Of a stretch of DNA of 64,000 bases, positions 34,138 through 43,242 are shown piece after piece. Made by a program: the position numbers and the translations under genes. Location: NCBI GenBank assembly GCA_050305935.1, contig JBNLGG010000001.1:62001-126000 (forward strand). The letters are read 5' to 3'. This stretch comes from CAJXNP01 sp050305935. Its GTDB lineage: Bacteria > Bacteroidota > Bacteroidia > Cytophagales > Cyclobacteriaceae. The notes under the pieces were generated by a model. The model saw only the letters and a program-made list of their open reading frames with translations. It did not search any database and was not told the origin of the DNA. Position 1 is the first letter of the stretch. Each line of letters starts with the position of its first letter.

Positions 34138-35157
34138 ATGAAGACAATTGTTATAAGTTTGGCGATAATCTTTGGTTTTTTGTTCGGTTGTAATAGAAGT
34201 GAGGTCGAGAATAAAAATCCAAAAATAGGTATAAGCATCGGTCCAAATCAGGAACGATGGAAAAAAGACAATGATTTTCTCACCCATCATATGGAACTGC
34301 TCGAAGCCGAAGTAGTGGTTAAGGAAGCAGGGGCAGATGAGCGTCTTCAGGCTAAGCAGGTAAAGGAGCTTGTGGAGGACGAAGCTATTGACGTTTTAAT
34401 CATCATACCAGTTAATAGTGAGACAGCTGGAAGAATAGTTGATTTTGCAAAAAGCAAAGATGTGAAGGTAATTGCCTATGATAGGATCGTTCTAAACTGT
34501 GACCTGGACTATTATGTGTCATTTGATAATGTGCGGGTAGGAGAGATCCAGGCGGAATACCTTACTAAAATAAAACCTAAAGGAAAGTATGCACTACTGG
34601 GCGGGGATGCCAATGATAACAATTCTTCATTATTGTCCATCGGGCAAATGAATATTCTACAGCCGTATGTCTTAAAAGGTGACGTTGAAATTGTCATGAA
34701 TGAGAACGTAAAAAACTGGGATGTAGACATTGCCTACAATATCATTGATAATTATTTAAGTAAAAATGCCGAGTTGGATGCCATCATTGCTTCCAGCGAT
34801 GCCTTGTCTGAAGGTGCTGCCAGGGCGATCGAAGACCATGGATTAACAGGGCAAATATTGTTATCAGGTCAGGATGCGGAAACAGAAGCCTGTAGGAGAA
34901 TAGTGGAAGGCCAGCAAACCATGACGGTCTATAAAGTGATCGAATCACTGGCTTCTTCGACGGCAAATATCGCGATGTCATTGGCCAAAAAAAACGGGGT
35001 CCCCAATTCGCAAATTACTGTTAGCAACGGAAGTAAAATGGTGCCCTCTTTGCTTTTATCTTCGTTAATGCCGGTGGCCAAAGAGAATTTACGTATGACG
35101 GTGATTGCCGATGGATACCTGGATGAAAATGCAGTGTACCGAAAGGTGAGCAACTGA
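34138..35157 (+). CDS. XylF-like periplasmic sugar-binding lipoprotein (orphan)
   Basis: This protein of about 339 residues has a lipoprotein signal (IFGFLFGCNRS, Cys near residue 20). The rest is a type 1 periplasmic-binding-protein fold closest to D-xylose-binding XylF: KIGISIGPNQERWKKD, EDEAIDVLIIIPVNSETAGRIVDFAKSKDVKVIAYDRIVLNCDLDYYVSFDNVRVGEIQAEYL, YALLGGDANDNNSSLLSIGQM and SGQDAETEACRRIVEGQQTMTVYK. No permease or ATPase (xylH/xylG) gene is near it; the gene stands alone between a 770-base gap and the yitT-like gene on the opposite strand. It may serve a remote transporter or a sensor. Ligand specificity is not certain. GTG 34132 is an alternative start. Confidence 0.82.
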   Translation: MKTIVISLAIIFGFLFGCNRSEVENKNPKIGISIGPNQERWKKDNDFLTHHMELLEAEVVVKEAGADERLQAKQVKELVEDEAIDVLIIIPVNSETAGRIVDFAKSKDVKVIAYDRIVLNCDLDYYVSFDNVRVGEIQAEYLTKIKPKGKYALLGGDANDNNSSLLSIGQMNILQPYVLKGDVEIVMNENVKNWDVDIAYNIIDNYLSKNAELDAIIASSDALSEGAARAIEDHGLTGQILLSGQDAETEACRRIVEGQQTMTVYKVIESLASSTANIAMSLAKKNGVPNSQITVSNGSKMVPSLLLSSLMPVAKENLRMTVIADGYLDENAVYRKVSN

Positions 35158-35240
35158 CCCTGTTTGTGATTATTACTGACGAACGCCTCTCTTTTATGTT
35201 GTTAGAAAGCAGTGGTCCGGCAACTTAAATAAAGCCGTTT

Positions 35241-36218
35241 TCACCCTTTCAATGGCCTCTTTTTAATCATGCCACCCTTGGTGTCTTTGATGCTATTTTG
35301 AACGATAAATGCATGGGGATCGATCTTGTCGATCTCTGTTTGCAGTTTGGCTATTTCCAGGCGCGTAAGCACGGTGTAAATGATTTCCGTATCCTTCGGG
35401 AGGTCGCCTTTGTTTTTGGTAAAACCGCGTTTGCCGTTGTAAATGGTGCAGCCGCGCCCCAGCTTTTCAGTGATCATCAGGCGCATTTCCTCACTTTTAT
35501 CTGAAATGATCGTGATGCCAGTGTATTCCTCGATGCCCTCGATAACAAAATCTACGGTCTTTGATGCAGCGAAGTAAGTGAGAATGGCGTACAAGGCAAT
35601 TTCAATCGACAGAATGTAAGCGCCCACTGAAAAGATGATGATGTTGAAGATGAGAATGATATCTCCAATTGTTACGCCGGTTCTTCGGCTTAAAAAGATC
35701 GCCAGCACCTCGGTACCATCAAGCACAGCTCCGCCACGCACTGCCAGGCCGATCCCTGCGCCCAGGAAAAACCCACCAAATGCCGCGATTAATAATTTAT
35801 CAGAAGTGATCACCGGATATTCAATAAAGTGGACCGTCAGCGCCAATCCAACAATTGCAAGGACACTTCGGAGCACAAAATTTTTTCCCAATGTTGAAAA
35901 GCCCAGGACAAGAAAAGGAAGGTTGATCAAAACCAATAGAATCGAAAGCGGAACCCCCGTTACTTCACGAGTTAAAAGCGAGATGCCGGTAACACCACCG
36001 TCAATGAATGAATTGGGCAGTAGAAATCCCTTTAACCCAAAGCCTGCTGAGGCGAAGCCCAAAATGATAAGCAGTGCGTCTTTCAAGATGTGAATAAAAA
36101 CGGCCCTGAGGCGGATGAACTCGTCGTAGATCTTCCTGTCTTTCCACCCGTCATCGGGAGATTTTTCAACTTTTTTTTCTGCCTTCCGGTATAAAAAATA
36201 TTGGATGATCGGGTTCAT
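35241..36218 (-). CDS. YitT family membrane protein (DUF161 + DUF2179)
   Basis: This 325-residue protein has an N-terminal charged lead (residues 1-40), five or six membrane segments (from ~42 to 215, including LGFASAGFGLKGFLLPNSFIDGGVTGISLL and GAGIGLAVRGGAVLDGTEVLAIFL) and a C-terminal cytoplasmic DUF2179 domain (TIISDKSEEMRLMITEKLGRGCTIYNGKRGFTK, then IIYTVLTRLEIAKLQTEI). The family's function is not established. The ATG at 36218 gives the usual length. It runs toward the sugar-binding gene and is divergent from the ATPase-nuclease cassette. Confidence 0.9.
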   Translation of the reverse strand: MNPIIQYFLYRKAEKKVEKSPDDGWKDRKIYDEFIRLRAVFIHILKDALLIILGFASAGFGLKGFLLPNSFIDGGVTGISLLTREVTGVPLSILLVLINLPFLVLGFSTLGKNFVLRSVLAIVGLALTVHFIEYPVITSDKLLIAAFGGFFLGAGIGLAVRGGAVLDGTEVLAIFLSRRTGVTIGDIILIFNIIIFSVGAYILSIEIALYAILTYFAASKTVDFVIEGIEEYTGITIISDKSEEMRLMITEKLGRGCTIYNGKRGFTKNKGDLPKDTEIIYTVLTRLEIAKLQTEIDKIDPHAFIVQNSIKDTKGGMIKKRPLKG

Positions 36219-36451
36219 GAGAACTTTAACGTATGCCGCAATTTATTAATATACCCTACACCTAAGTACTGATATCAAACAATTTTTTAGGTAAAAAGTC
36301 AATGAAGACTTTTCGGTACGCTGAATAGTTTGGCAAGCATTCCTCCTTAAAAAACTGCTAAACACCAATCCTGTTTGGCACATTTAGGTTGCCGGAGTCT
36401 TTGAGTAACAACCAAAAAACTTAAATTCGCAAGCAATAGTATGGAGAATCA

Positions 36452-37675
36452 ATGAGTAAAATTAAAATAAAGAATTTCGGGCCTATAAAAAGCGGGTTGG
36501 GGGACGATTGGATTGATTTAAAAAAAGTAACAGTCTTTATTGGAAATCAGTCGAGTGGTAAGAGTACGGTTGCAAAGGCAATATCAGCGCTTTCCTGGCT
36601 CGAAAAATCGATCAACCGAGGGGATACTGATAAAGGTGAGATTTCGTTCGGGAAGTTCAAAGAATTTTTTGAGTACCAAAGGATTCATAATTACTTCGCT
36701 GACAATACACTTCTGGAATATATCGGGGAAAAATATCACATTCTGTATGATACGACAAACGAGTACCCAATAATTAGGGAAGTGGAAGGAGAGGAATATA
36801 TAGTCCCCAAAATAATGTATATCCCTGCTGAAAGGAACTTTTTAAGTGCTATTAGCGACGTTTATGATTCCAGAGGCTTACCTGACAATGTGTTCACATT
36901 CGCAGAAGAATTAAAAAGGGCACAAAAGGAATTAAAAGGCCAACAACTCCGACTTCCAATCGCAGATATCACTTATGAGTACAATGAACGGGAAGATGAA
37001 TCATATATTTTGGGTAAAGAATATAGAATAGGTTTACTAGAGGCTTCTAGCGGGTTACAGTCTTTCATTCCGTTATATCTTGTGTCACGCAATCTTACCC
37101 TTGCTATTACGGATGATGAGAAAACACTGCGAAAAAACCTTAGTGTAACCCAGGCATTGCGTATGGAAAAAGAAATAGCAGATCTGATGCTGGATAAGAA
37201 GGTCCCCGAAACCCTGGATCAGTTTAAAGAAATAGAAAAAATACGCGCTAGATACTATAATAAGTGTTTTTTGAACATTGTGGAAGAACCGGAACAGAAC
37301 CTATTTCCTTCCTCACAATGGGAAATGTTAAAAAGCATGCTTGAGTTTAATAACAAAAGCGAAGGGAATACACTCATAATTACAACACACAGTCCATATA
37401 TTATTAATTATTTAAGCATTGCTATTCAAGCCGGGTATTTGAAAAGCAAAATCCAGTCAGACGATTTAAAAGGCAAGCTCAATGAAATAGTTCCGATTAA
37501 TTCGGCCATTCATTCCGAAAATGTAGCGATCTATCAACTCGATGAAAAAACGGGTCTGATAGCCAAACTTCCGGATTATGAAGGAATCCCGTCTGACGAA
37601 AATTATTTAAACAATTCATTAGCAGATGGAAATCGGCTTTTTGATTTGCTTCTTGAAATCGAAGAAGAATTATGA
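36452..37675 (+). CDS. AAA/ABC-ATPase-like protein of a two-gene nuclease cassette
   Basis: This 407-residue ATPase belongs to the SMC/ABC-type AAA_15/AAA_21 group. The Walker A motif GNQSSGKST is at residues 31-39 after the usual opening KIKNFGPIKSGLGDDWIDLKKVTVFIG. The ABC-like signature EASSGLQS is at 197-204. Walker B with its glutamates is NIVEEPEQNLFP (E278, E279), and the switch His is H313 in TTHSPYIINY. There is no nuclease, TOPRIM or CARD domain on this protein, unlike OLD or GajA proteins. The stop overlaps the next gene's start in an ATGA junction, so the two partners are made together. This is the kind of ATPase seen in antiphage modules such as PARIS (AriA), Septu (PtuA) or AbiL-like systems. 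The exact family could not be assigned. Confidence 0.85.
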   Translation: MSKIKIKNFGPIKSGLGDDWIDLKKVTVFIGNQSSGKSTVAKAISALSWLEKSINRGDTDKGEISFGKFKEFFEYQRIHNYFADNTLLEYIGEKYHILYDTTNEYPIIREVEGEEYIVPKIMYIPAERNFLSAISDVYDSRGLPDNVFTFAEELKRAQKELKGQQLRLPIADITYEYNEREDESYILGKEYRIGLLEASSGLQSFIPLYLVSRNLTLAITDDEKTLRKNLSVTQALRMEKEIADLMLDKKVPETLDQFKEIEKIRARYYNKCFLNIVEEPEQNLFPSSQWEMLKSMLEFNNKSEGNTLIITTHSPYIINYLSIAIQAGYLKSKIQSDDLKGKLNEIVPINSAIHSENVAIYQLDEKTGLIAKLPDYEGIPSDENYLNNSLADGNRLFDLLLEIEEEL

Positions 37676-38166
37676 GTATAAATTTTTTTGAAGCCAAATG
37701 CCAAAGTATTACTAGAGAGAGTCTGTTTGGTCTTTGTGACGATGAGGATGGTAGCCCCGCATACCTTGACTATTCCAACAAAGCCAAATGGAATGCAAAA
37801 GTGAACAACACCGTTCCTCCCAGAGAGATGGTATTCACAGCGATAGACAACTGTGTAGAGATGTTTAGAGAAAATGGTGAAATGGAAAATCGCTGCGATG
37901 GTGTGTTGACCTATGGTGACAACATTATTTTTGTCGAGCTTAAAAATAAGGGGTCAAATTGGATTAGTGAAGGGATGCGTCAACTCGAGGTGACAATTCG
38001 GGTCTTTGATAACAGTAACGGGCTATCGAATTATAGGCACAAAAGAGCATTTGTGGCGAACAAGAAGCATCCTCATTTTCATAAAATCGATGTAGAGAAA
38101 AAAAGAAAATTTTGGGATGACTATAGAGTAAGGCTAAATATCGATGCCAACATAAAAATCAAATAG
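37672..38166 (+). CDS. Putative PD-(D/E)XK nuclease, partner of the upstream ATPase
   Basis: This 164-residue protein has no named family that I recognise, but the arrangement E63 ... D76 - x12 - E89-L-K91 ... Q104 (in RCDGVLTYGDNIIFVELKNK and SEGMRQLEVTI) is the classical PD-(D/E)XK nuclease core: helix glutamate, beta-hairpin Asp, the ExK strand, and a following helix with Gln. The N-terminal segment (residues 1-50, CQSITRESLFGLCDDEDGSPAYLDYSN) has no clear match. Its start overlaps the ATPase stop by four bases. The likely role is the nuclease effector of a two-gene defence-like system that the ATPase gates. The C-terminus is Lys-rich. Confidence is high for the fold and moderate for the role. 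Confidence 0.72.
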   Translation: MSINFFEAKCQSITRESLFGLCDDEDGSPAYLDYSNKAKWNAKVNNTVPPREMVFTAIDNCVEMFRENGEMENRCDGVLTYGDNIIFVELKNKGSNWISEGMRQLEVTIRVFDNSNGLSNYRHKRAFVANKKHPHFHKIDVEKKRKFWDDYRVRLNIDANIKIK

Positions 38167-38185
38167 CTTTTATTATGAACTCGTC

Positions 38186-41100
38186 CTACATATTCCTCCT
38201 ATACTCACCACCCACCTCAAATAAGGCATGGGTAATTTGTCCAAGTGAACAAACCTTGGTTGTTTCCATAAGCTGAGCAAAGAGGTTTTCGCTGTGGAGG
38301 GCCTTTTGTTTAAGTTCCCTGATGGAATTCGAAGCTGAAGTTTGATTTGTTTGGTGGAGGTTTTTGAGGGTTTGAATCTGGAATTCCTTTTCTTCTTTTG
38401 TTGCACGAATTACCTCGCCCGGAATAACCGTTGGGGATCCCTTGGATGAAAGGAAAGTATTGACCCCTACAATGGGATATTCGCCTGAATGTTTTAAAGA
38501 TTCATAGTGGTGACTTTCTTCTTGTATCTTAGATCGCTGGTACATGGTTTCCATCGCACCCAGCACACCACCCCGGTCGGTAATCCGGTCAAACTCTGTC
38601 AGCACCGCTTCCTCTACCAGGTCGGTCAGTTCTTCGATGATAAAAGAACCCTGTAATGGGTTTTCATTCTTTGCCAGGCCTAATTCCCTGTTGATGATCA
38701 ATTGAATGGCCATCGCACGACGAACTGATTCTTCGGTGGGCGTTGTAATTGCCTCATCGTATGCATTGGTGTGCAGCGAATTGCAGTTGTCATAAATTGC
38801 ATACAATGCCTGTAGTGTAGTGCGGATGTCGTTGAAGTCAATTTCCTGGGCATGCAAAGATCGGCCTGAAGTCTGAATGTGGTATTTCAGCATCTGCGAT
38901 CGCACATCAGCTCCGTATTTTAATTTCATTGCCTTCGCCCAAATTCTTCTCGCTACACGACCGATTACGGCATATTCCGGATCGATTCCATTGGAAAAAA
39001 AGAAACTCAGGTTAGGGGCAAAATGATTAATGTTCATGCCCCGCGAAAGATAATATTCCACGTAGGTAAAGCCATTTGCCAGCGTAAATGCCAATTGTGT
39101 AATGGGATTGGCGCCTGCCTCTGCAATGTGGTATCCTGAGATAGAAACCGAATAAAAGTTCCTTATTTCCCTGTCAATAAAATACTGCTGCACGTCACCC
39201 ATCAGACGCAGGGAGAATTCGGCAGAAAAAATACAGGTGTTTTGTGCCTGGTCTTCTTTCAAAATATCCGCCTGGACTGTACCTCTTACTACGTTGAGAG
39301 TTTTTGCCTTAATATTTTCATACACTCCCTTTTCCAATACTTCATCACCCGTCACACCAAGGAGCATTGTGCCCAGGCCATTGTGACCTTTTGGCAATTC
39401 AAAATTGTAGGAGGGGCGTGGAAGATTCTTGTCGTCGTATTTTTGTTTGAGAATCTTTTCGACATTGTCCTCAAGGGAATTTTCTTTTATATAAACCTCG
39501 CACTGTTGATCGATGGCAGCATTCATGAAAAAGGCACAGATGGTCGCTGCCGGGCCGTTGATGGTCATTGATACCGACGTTTTGGGATCGGTCAGGTCAA
39601 AGCCCGAGTAACATTTTTTCGCATCATCCAGGCAACAAATGCTTACCCCTGAGTTTCCTATCTTCCCATAAATATCAGGTCGATAATCCGGGTCTTCCCC
39701 ATACAGGGTGACCGAGTCAAACGCTGTCGACAAGCGGGTGGCTGGTTGCCCTTCAGATAAATAATGGAATCGTTTATTGGTACGTTCGGGGCCGCCTTCG
39801 CCGGCAAACATCCGTGTGGGATCTTCTCCTTTTCTTTTCAATGGGAAGACACCTGCGGTAAAAGGGAATTCTCCCGGCACATTTTCCTGAAGATTCCATT
39901 TCAAAATATCGCCCCAGCTTCGGTATTTTGGGAGCGCTATGACAGGGATCCTGCTTTTTGAAAGGGATGTGGTAAAGGTTTTATTTCGAATTTCCTTGCC
40001 TCGCACCTGATAAACAAATTCGTCCGCCTGGTATTTCTGTTTCTTTTCCTCCCATGCTTCCAATGTCTGTTTATTGTCCGGTTTCAATAAAAGATTGAGT
40101 TCGTCAATTTTTGATTGGATGGATGATCTTTCCTTTTCTTCCAATAATTTGAGGGCTTTGGTCAACGAATAAAGCTGGTCCGCTATTTCCGCCTGTGCCT
40201 CGCTATCCTCATTGTACTGATGGATGGTTTCCGTGATTTCCGATAAATATCGAATGCGCTGGGGAGGGATAATGCTCAATTTATCAGGCTCGGATTGAAG
40301 GTCAATTTCCGGGACCGTGAAATCATTTTTACTTATCGAATCCACTTTTCGCATGATGGCATTAAATAAAATATTCATGCCATGATCGTTGAATTGGGAG
40401 GCGATGGTACCAAAAACGGGAAGATCATTCACGTCCCTGTCCCAAAGCTGATGGTTTCGCTGGTATTGTTTTTTAACATCCCGCAAGGCATCCTCGGCCC
40501 CTTTTTTATCGAATTTATTGATGGCGATTAAGTCCGCATAATCGATCATATCGATTTTTTCCAGTTGGGATGCAGCGCCATACTCAGGTGTCATCACATA
40601 CAAGGAAACATCCGAGTGGTCAACTATCTCGGTATCTGATTGGCCAATCCCTGACGTCTCAAGTATAATCATATCAAATCCGGAGGCCTTTAGTATGTTG
40701 ATCGCATCACCGATGTGTCTTGATAGCGCCAGATTGCTTTGGCGAGTCGCCAGCGAACGCATGTAAACATTGGGGTGGTGGATGGCATTCATGCGAATGC
40801 GATCACCCAATAGGGCTCCTCCTGATTTCCGTTTGGACGGGTCAACTGAAACAATCGCAATGGTTTTATCCGGAAATGCATGGATATATCGCCTTACAAT
40901 TTCATCAATAAGAGAGGATTTTCCTGCTCCGCCCGTTCCTGTAATTCCAAGTACAGGAATAGTTGTTTCTTCCTGCTTTTCAGCGATGATCTCTTTAAAA
41001 ACTTTTTGAAAGCTTGTTTGGTCGTTTTCAGCCAGGGTGATCAATCGGGCAATTTTTCTGTGATTGGAAGTATCTAGTTCTTTTTCGCACAATTTGTCTT

Positions 41101-41545
41101 CCCATAATAAACGGAAGGAACTTCTTTTTATGACCTCATCGATCATCCCCTGGAGGCCCAGGGAGCGCCCGTCATCCGGGGAATAAATACCGGCGATGCC
41201 ATAGTCGTGCAGTTCTTTTATTTCGTCAGGTAGGATGGTTCCCCCACCGCCGCCAAATATTTTGATATGGCTAGCATCCCTTTCTTTTAATAGGTCATAC
41301 ATGTATTTAAAATATTCTGTATGACCACCCTGATAGGAAGTGATCGCGATGGCATGCGCATCTTCCTGAATGGCACAGTCGACAATTTCCAACACAGATC
41401 GGTTATGCCCCAGGTGGACGACTTCCGCGCCGCTGGACTGCATGATCCTTCGCATGATATTAATCGCCACATCGTGTCCATCAAAGAGTGATGCAGCAGT
41501 GACGATTCTAACGGGTTGAAGACGTGATGTACTGCTTGGGGCCAT
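38186..41545 (-). CDS. icmF: Fused isobutyryl-CoA mutase (IcmF) with GTPase chaperone domain
   Basis: This very long protein (about 1119 residues) fuses three modules. The cobalamin-binding domain is at residues 1-135, with the DGHD box and H24 as likely lower axial ligand, and LGHNRSVLEIVD. A MeaI/MeaB-like GTPase spans about 185-430, with P-loop GITGTGGAGKSS near 201-209 and AINKFDKKGA as the base-recognition loop. The acyl-CoA mutase TIM barrel follows from about 555 (YGEDPDYRPDIYGKIGNSGVSICCLDDAKKCYSGFDL, SMTINGPAATICAFFM). IcmF interconverts isobutyryl-CoA and n-butyryl-CoA, with the G domain acting as its chaperone. ATG 41545 was chosen because the first 18 residues of the longer reading (start 41599) look unrelated. 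It is convergent with the ATPase-nuclease cassette. Confidence 0.92.
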   Translation of the reverse strand: MAPSSTSRLQPVRIVTAASLFDGHDVAINIMRRIMQSSGAEVVHLGHNRSVLEIVDCAIQEDAHAIAITSYQGGHTEYFKYMYDLLKERDASHIKIFGGGGGTILPDEIKELHDYGIAGIYSPDDGRSLGLQGMIDEVIKRSSFRLLWEDKLCEKELDTSNHRKIARLITLAENDQTSFQKVFKEIIAEKQEETTIPVLGITGTGGAGKSSLIDEIVRRYIHAFPDKTIAIVSVDPSKRKSGGALLGDRIRMNAIHHPNVYMRSLATRQSNLALSRHIGDAINILKASGFDMIILETSGIGQSDTEIVDHSDVSLYVMTPEYGAASQLEKIDMIDYADLIAINKFDKKGAEDALRDVKKQYQRNHQLWDRDVNDLPVFGTIASQFNDHGMNILFNAIMRKVDSISKNDFTVPEIDLQSEPDKLSIIPPQRIRYLSEITETIHQYNEDSEAQAEIADQLYSLTKALKLLEEKERSSIQSKIDELNLLLKPDNKQTLEAWEEKKQKYQADEFVYQVRGKEIRNKTFTTSLSKSRIPVIALPKYRSWGDILKWNLQENVPGEFPFTAGVFPLKRKGEDPTRMFAGEGGPERTNKRFHYLSEGQPATRLSTAFDSVTLYGEDPDYRPDIYGKIGNSGVSICCLDDAKKCYSGFDLTDPKTSVSMTINGPAATICAFFMNAAIDQQCEVYIKENSLEDNVEKILKQKYDDKNLPRPSYNFELPKGHNGLGTMLLGVTGDEVLEKGVYENIKAKTLNVVRGTVQADILKEDQAQNTCIFSAEFSLRLMGDVQQYFIDREIRNFYSVSISGYHIAEAGANPITQLAFTLANGFTYVEYYLSRGMNINHFAPNLSFFFSNGIDPEYAVIGRVARRIWAKAMKLKYGADVRSQMLKYHIQTSGRSLHAQEIDFNDIRTTLQALYAIYDNCNSLHTNAYDEAITTPTEESVRRAMAIQLIINRELGLAKNENPLQGSFIIEELTDLVEEAVLTEFDRITDRGGVLGAMETMYQRSKIQEESHHYESLKHSGEYPIVGVNTFLSSKGSPTVIPGEVIRATKEEKEFQIQTLKNLHQTNQTSASNSIRELKQKALHSENLFAQLMETTKVCSLGQITHALFEVGGEYRRNM

Positions 41546-41754
41546 ATTATTTTTCCTGTCGTAAAACATTAATGTGTTCCACAAAGGTTGGCAAAACATC
41601 AGTATTTAAAAATGTTTATTTATCAAATAATAAGAAGGGTCATATTATTGTCTTAAATTTGCAGCGATTTTCAAATCAGCAAACAATCACAAACAACTCA
41701 AATATTTTTTCTTCGTAGCTAGAGTTTTTTAAGGGATCGAAACAAGGAGCAATC

Positions 41755-43053
41755 ATGCAATATTACAGCACTAAAAGAGAGGTAGGGAAAGCGAGTTTTA
41801 AGGAGGCGGTACTTAAGGGATTGCCTGACGACAATGGACTATACATGCCGGAGTATATTCCGGTTCTTGATAAAGGTTTTTTACGGGAATTATCGGAAAA
41901 ATCATTTCATCAAATTGCCTATGAGGTTTCTTCGCAATTCATTGAAGAAGAGATCAGCGAGAGCGACTTGAAAAATATCATCCGCTCTGCATTTGATTTT
42001 GAAGTACCAGTTGTCAATATCAATGACAACATTTTTGTTCTTGAAACCTTCCATGGACCTACGCTGGCGTTCAAGGATTTTGGCGCGCGATTCATGGCCA
42101 GGGTCATGGGACATTTCTTAAAAGAAGACAAGCGTGAAGTAAATATTCTGGTAGCCACTTCGGGAGATACAGGTAGCGCCGTAGCCCAGGGATTTTTGGG
42201 CGTGGAAGGTGTAAAGGTCACATTGCTTTATCCGAAAGGAAAGGTTTCCAAAATCCAGGAGCAGCAGTTGACAACCATCGGAGGGAATGTGACGGCGCTG
42301 GAAGTTGACGGTACCTTTGATGACTGCCAGAAAATGGTGAAGGAGGCCTTTCTTGACAAAGAGCTGAACGGGAAAATGAACCTGTCGTCGGCTAACTCCA
42401 TCAATATTGCCCGCTTGCTGCCGCAATCATTTTATTATTTTTATGCATATAGCCTGGTAGCTGAATACCCTGAGGAGATCATTTTCTGCACACCTAGTGG
42501 AAATTTTGGTAACCTCTGTGCGGGAGTGCTGGCATGGAGAATGGGTTTGCCTGTAAAGAAGTTTGTGGCTGCCACTAATGCAAATGATATTGTGCCCGCT
42601 TACCTCGAAAATGGGGTGTTTGACCCAAAACCTTCCATTATGACGCTGAGCAATGCCATGGATGTGGGTAATCCAAGTAATTTTCCGAGGATATTGGAGC
42701 TGTACGATGGAAGCCACGAGAAGATGAGCGGCCATATGATAGGAAGGGTGTACAATGATATGGAAACCAAAGCCATCATTAAGGAAGTTGATGAGAAATT
42801 CGACTACCTGCTGTGCCCACACAGCGCCATTGGCTACGAAGGTCTGGCAGACACCCTGGAGGAGAGGGGAATGAACGAAAAAGGTATTTTCATTTCAACT
42901 GCCAGCCCGGCTAAGTTTGGTGATGTCGTGGAGCCGGTGATTGGCAAGAAAGTAGTAATCCCGGAGCGATTGCAGAAAATCGTGGAGCGGGAAAAGAAGG
43001 CCATTTCACTTGGTAATAAACCCGAGGATCTTAAGCGGTTTTTGTTGGGGTAG
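41755..43053 (+). CDS. thrC: Threonine synthase
   Basis: This 432-residue PLP enzyme converts O-phosphohomoserine to threonine. The PLP lysine is K107 in TLAFKDFGARF. The N-terminal MQYYSTKREVGKASFKEAVLKGLPDDNGLYMPE and the phosphate-binding VATSGDTGSAVAQGF and FCTPSGNFGNLCAG loops are diagnostic. The C-terminal ISTASPAKFGDVVEPVIGKKVVIPERL segment is also typical. Homoserine-kinase and hom genes are not adjacent, so the gene stands alone, which is unusual compared with the common thrA-thrB-thrC order. It lies divergent from icmF with ~200 bases between. Confidence 0.96.
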   Translation: MQYYSTKREVGKASFKEAVLKGLPDDNGLYMPEYIPVLDKGFLRELSEKSFHQIAYEVSSQFIEEEISESDLKNIIRSAFDFEVPVVNINDNIFVLETFHGPTLAFKDFGARFMARVMGHFLKEDKREVNILVATSGDTGSAVAQGFLGVEGVKVTLLYPKGKVSKIQEQQLTTIGGNVTALEVDGTFDDCQKMVKEAFLDKELNGKMNLSSANSINIARLLPQSFYYFYAYSLVAEYPEEIIFCTPSGNFGNLCAGVLAWRMGLPVKKFVAATNANDIVPAYLENGVFDPKPSIMTLSNAMDVGNPSNFPRILELYDGSHEKMSGHMIGRVYNDMETKAIIKEVDEKFDYLLCPHSAIGYEGLADTLEERGMNEKGIFISTASPAKFGDVVEPVIGKKVVIPERLQKIVEREKKAISLGNKPEDLKRFLLG

Positions 43054-43242
43054 AGAGGCTTTCAGTTTGCTGTCTTGGTTTCTCGAACAATCATAAGGTT
43101 TTCGACCGTTATCAAGGTTCTGAAACGACGCTAATGGTCGCAGACTCTGGCAATCGTTTGGTTGGCCAGCAAAAAAACAGACCATATGTTTCTTTGAAAC
43201 CAGTCATTTTTCGTATTTTAAGAATCAAGTTATTTTTAAATC

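Noticed and set aside
36219..36451. Attachment-site-like direct repeats flanking the ATPase-nuclease cassette
   Set aside because: No repeat longer than a few bases was found in common between this region and 38167-38185, so insertion by an integrase is not supported.
43100..43138. CGACCGTTA...TAATGGTCG imperfect hairpin after thrC as a terminator
   Set aside because: The loop is long, one base pair mismatches, and there is no T-tract.
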